From Bigelowiella natans CCMP2755 (Eukaryota; Cercozoa; Chlorarachniophyceae): a stretch of 35,263 nucleotides of DNA. Made by a program: the position numbers and the translations under genes. A model generated the notes under the pieces. That model was not told the origin of the DNA. It did no database searches and was given only the letters and a program-made list of their open reading frames with translations. The stretch is taken from contig ADNK01001189.1 of assembly GCA_000320545.1 (NCBI GenBank), forward strand, positions 2,501 through 37,763, written 5' to 3'. Shown piece by piece: positions 33,838 through 35,263 of this stretch. Position 1 is the first letter of the stretch. The number at the start of each line of letters is the position of its first letter.

Positions 33838-35115
33838 CTCTCTTCTCAATTCCCGCCTCTCATCCTTTTCGAGGTAAATATCTTACTTTGAATGCACGAG
33901 CGACAACCAAAACTGTGAGACTCGGCGCGCCATTCCATGCCCATTTGTTGCAAACGCGTTGTCATCAAAGGCGGTATCGTTGATATCCAGGCCCGAGCCG
34001 AATTTCTTTCCAAATGCATAAAGCAAGCTCTCATCGATTAGAAAATATAGTTCCTTGCGTATATTGTTGTCTATCTATCGTCACACGAATGTACATATAA
34101 ATGCGGTTCTTTATCCTGCGACACAACGACAGGAAAGCGATCATTTCTTGTGATTGCCGAATCTTACGATCAGGCCAATATTACTATTGTTTCGTGTGGC
34201 TTAACACCATGAAAATAGTCTTTAGAATCGGGTGAAGGGGACGCAACGCTGGATGTTTCTCGACGTCTCCAAACTCGGAGATATCGGAGTTATTGAGAGA
34301 TTTCGAAAGTGCAGAGTATTCTAGGAGATCCTTTGAGAATTGGGGGATGTATTTCGGCAGCCATTTGCGGATAACTTGTTTCAATATCTCCACGCTAAAT
34401 GCAGCGTAGGCTCTCTATATGTTATACACAGACACATGCATAACAATATATTAATATAATCAAGATGTAGGATTGGACCGCATCATCGTTGCCACGAAAT
34501 ATCCGGCGCCAAAAAATAATTTACATGTTATTGAGCACGCCCGCATGCCCGCACTCGCACCCGCAATCACACGCAAAAACACAGGAACAAGTTTGTGTGG
34601 AACAGCCAGTCCGTCTCTAAACTTGAAGACTTTCTTCCTGCCATACCTTTGGCAAGGCCTTCTGAAGTTGTTTCGCAACACGCTGGACAAAGTGTGCAGA
34701 AACCCACCACCTCTTCGCCTTCTCATCTGCGCTGTTCAAGCCCGCCACTGCATCGTCCATCATGCGCTCGATCAAATGTGAAAAGACCAGCCTTGCCAGG
34801 GGATGAGGCAGGCGCGAAGTAATGTCGTCATCTATTGCGAGATAATATGTATTGATGACAAATTCACGATGTCCCCGCGTACTCATCCACGACTTAAATA
34901 TCATATTACACCATATTCCCACGGCACAGTCACTGTGATGGATGATAAAAATGAGCGACCATACCGTTGAAGGAATCAATGCGGGTTGTTGGCGCAGTGC
35001 CACGCCTCCCAACTGCTGCTGCTGCTGAAGAAGAAGAAACCGTCGATGAAGTAGAAGGAGAAGTAATTGGCTTTCCATCCGCAGGACCAACTTTCTTCAA
35101 TGTCACTTTTCCTAC
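32535..35115 (-). CDS. Unknown multi-exon protein (5' end outside window)
   Basis: Not recognised. Well-supported exons: 34892-34647, 34387-34208, 34029-33887, 33409-33361 (start uncertain), 33249-33184, 33155-33068, 32938-32882, 32779-32535; stop TAG at 32535. Most joins match in phase. Two are unresolved: around 33887/33409 (a possible extra exon 33668-33620) and the link to a Ser/Ala-rich exon at 35115-34965. The 34892-34208 part reads as helical, charged sequence (RLVFSHLIERMMDD; LKQVIRKWLPKYI), then SQFWLSLVHS, FFDTWACGFFSGHIEKVLYS, a basic patch ERRRRKR, and a hydrophilic end (DDWKPILDRCKQHM). It has no clear signal peptide in view. It may be an alpha-helical scaffold or trafficking protein; no family is claimed. 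Confidence 0.55.
32807..32841. repeat. (GA)n microsatellite
   Basis: (GA)17 on +, (TC)n on the sense strand, within intron 32780-32881 of the unknown gene just before its acceptor. Confidence 0.95.
33799..33834. repeat. (CT)n microsatellite
   Basis: (CT)18 on + in the intronic stretch below exon 34029-33887 of the unknown minus-strand gene. Confidence 0.95.
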
Positions 35116-35182
35116 CTGCGACAACAGTGCGTACATATTGTTAGCAAACGTGAGTAATGCAGACTATTGCGTCCAATGCGCT

Positions 35183-35209
35183 CCCCCCCCCTCCCTCCTC
35201 CTCTCTCTC

Positions 35210-35261
<52 letters not shown>
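35183..35261. repeat. C-run, (GT)n and (GA)n at window end
   Basis: A C/CTC tract, (GT)7 at about 35210-35223 and (GA)18 at about 35225-35261, presumably in another intron of the unknown gene. Confidence 0.9.

Positions 35262-35263
<2 letters not shown>

Overview
The window is nuclear DNA from an intron-rich microbial eukaryote. Nearly every protein can be read only after joining several exons of about 50-350 nt across GT-AG introns of roughly 50-620 nt. Families such as an NHE8-type Na+/H+ exchanger, an ABCF3/GCN20 ATPase, ARID/DEK_C chromatin proteins and a histidine N-acetyltransferase-like enzyme confirm a eukaryote. The lineage cannot be fixed from sequence alone. Strict strand alternation, short divergent promoters and the gene content would fit an algal or stramenopile-like protist, but that is inference.

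Layout: (1) 131-1032 (+) is the 3' end of an MFS transporter. (2) 4804-2020 (-) is an endomembrane-type Na+/H+ exchanger with six exons. (3) 5339-8219 (+) is a 12-exon protein joining a TPR-like region, a monothiol-type glutaredoxin with an unusual CIHS active site, a Myb/SANT-like domain and a Cys-rich tail. (4) 14884-9074 (-) is a 17-exon ABCF3/GCN20-like ATPase with a Tudor domain between its N-terminal domain and the first ABC cassette. (5) about 15290-22255 (+) is a very large, mostly disordered, low-complexity protein with hydrophobic segments near its C terminus. (6) 27272-23235 (-) is a DEK_C-ARID protein. (7) 27449-29841 (+) is a GNAT enzyme resembling histidine N-acetyltransferase (NAT16-like). 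(8) 31448-32083 (+) is an intronless dual-specificity phosphatase. (9) from the right edge to 32535 (-) is a multi-exon gene of unknown function.

The strands run + - + - + - + + -. The only gene breaking the alternation is the intronless phosphatase. Three divergent pairs share 176-534 bp between start codons. Long microsatellites lie almost only in introns, or in exons as homopolymer codons, and are nearly absent from about 6 kb of intergenic DNA. The convergent intergenic regions instead carry short palindromic words (CTAG, GCATGC, TGCA) and three diverged copies of a roughly 50-60 bp element starting GAGACGGATGTA.

The genes do not form one pathway. Three carry chromatin- or methyl-reader-type modules (Tudor, SANT-like, DEK_C/ARID) and two are ion or solute transporters. 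The exon joins below were worked out by hand from splice sites, reading phase and family resemblance, and should be tested against RNA data.
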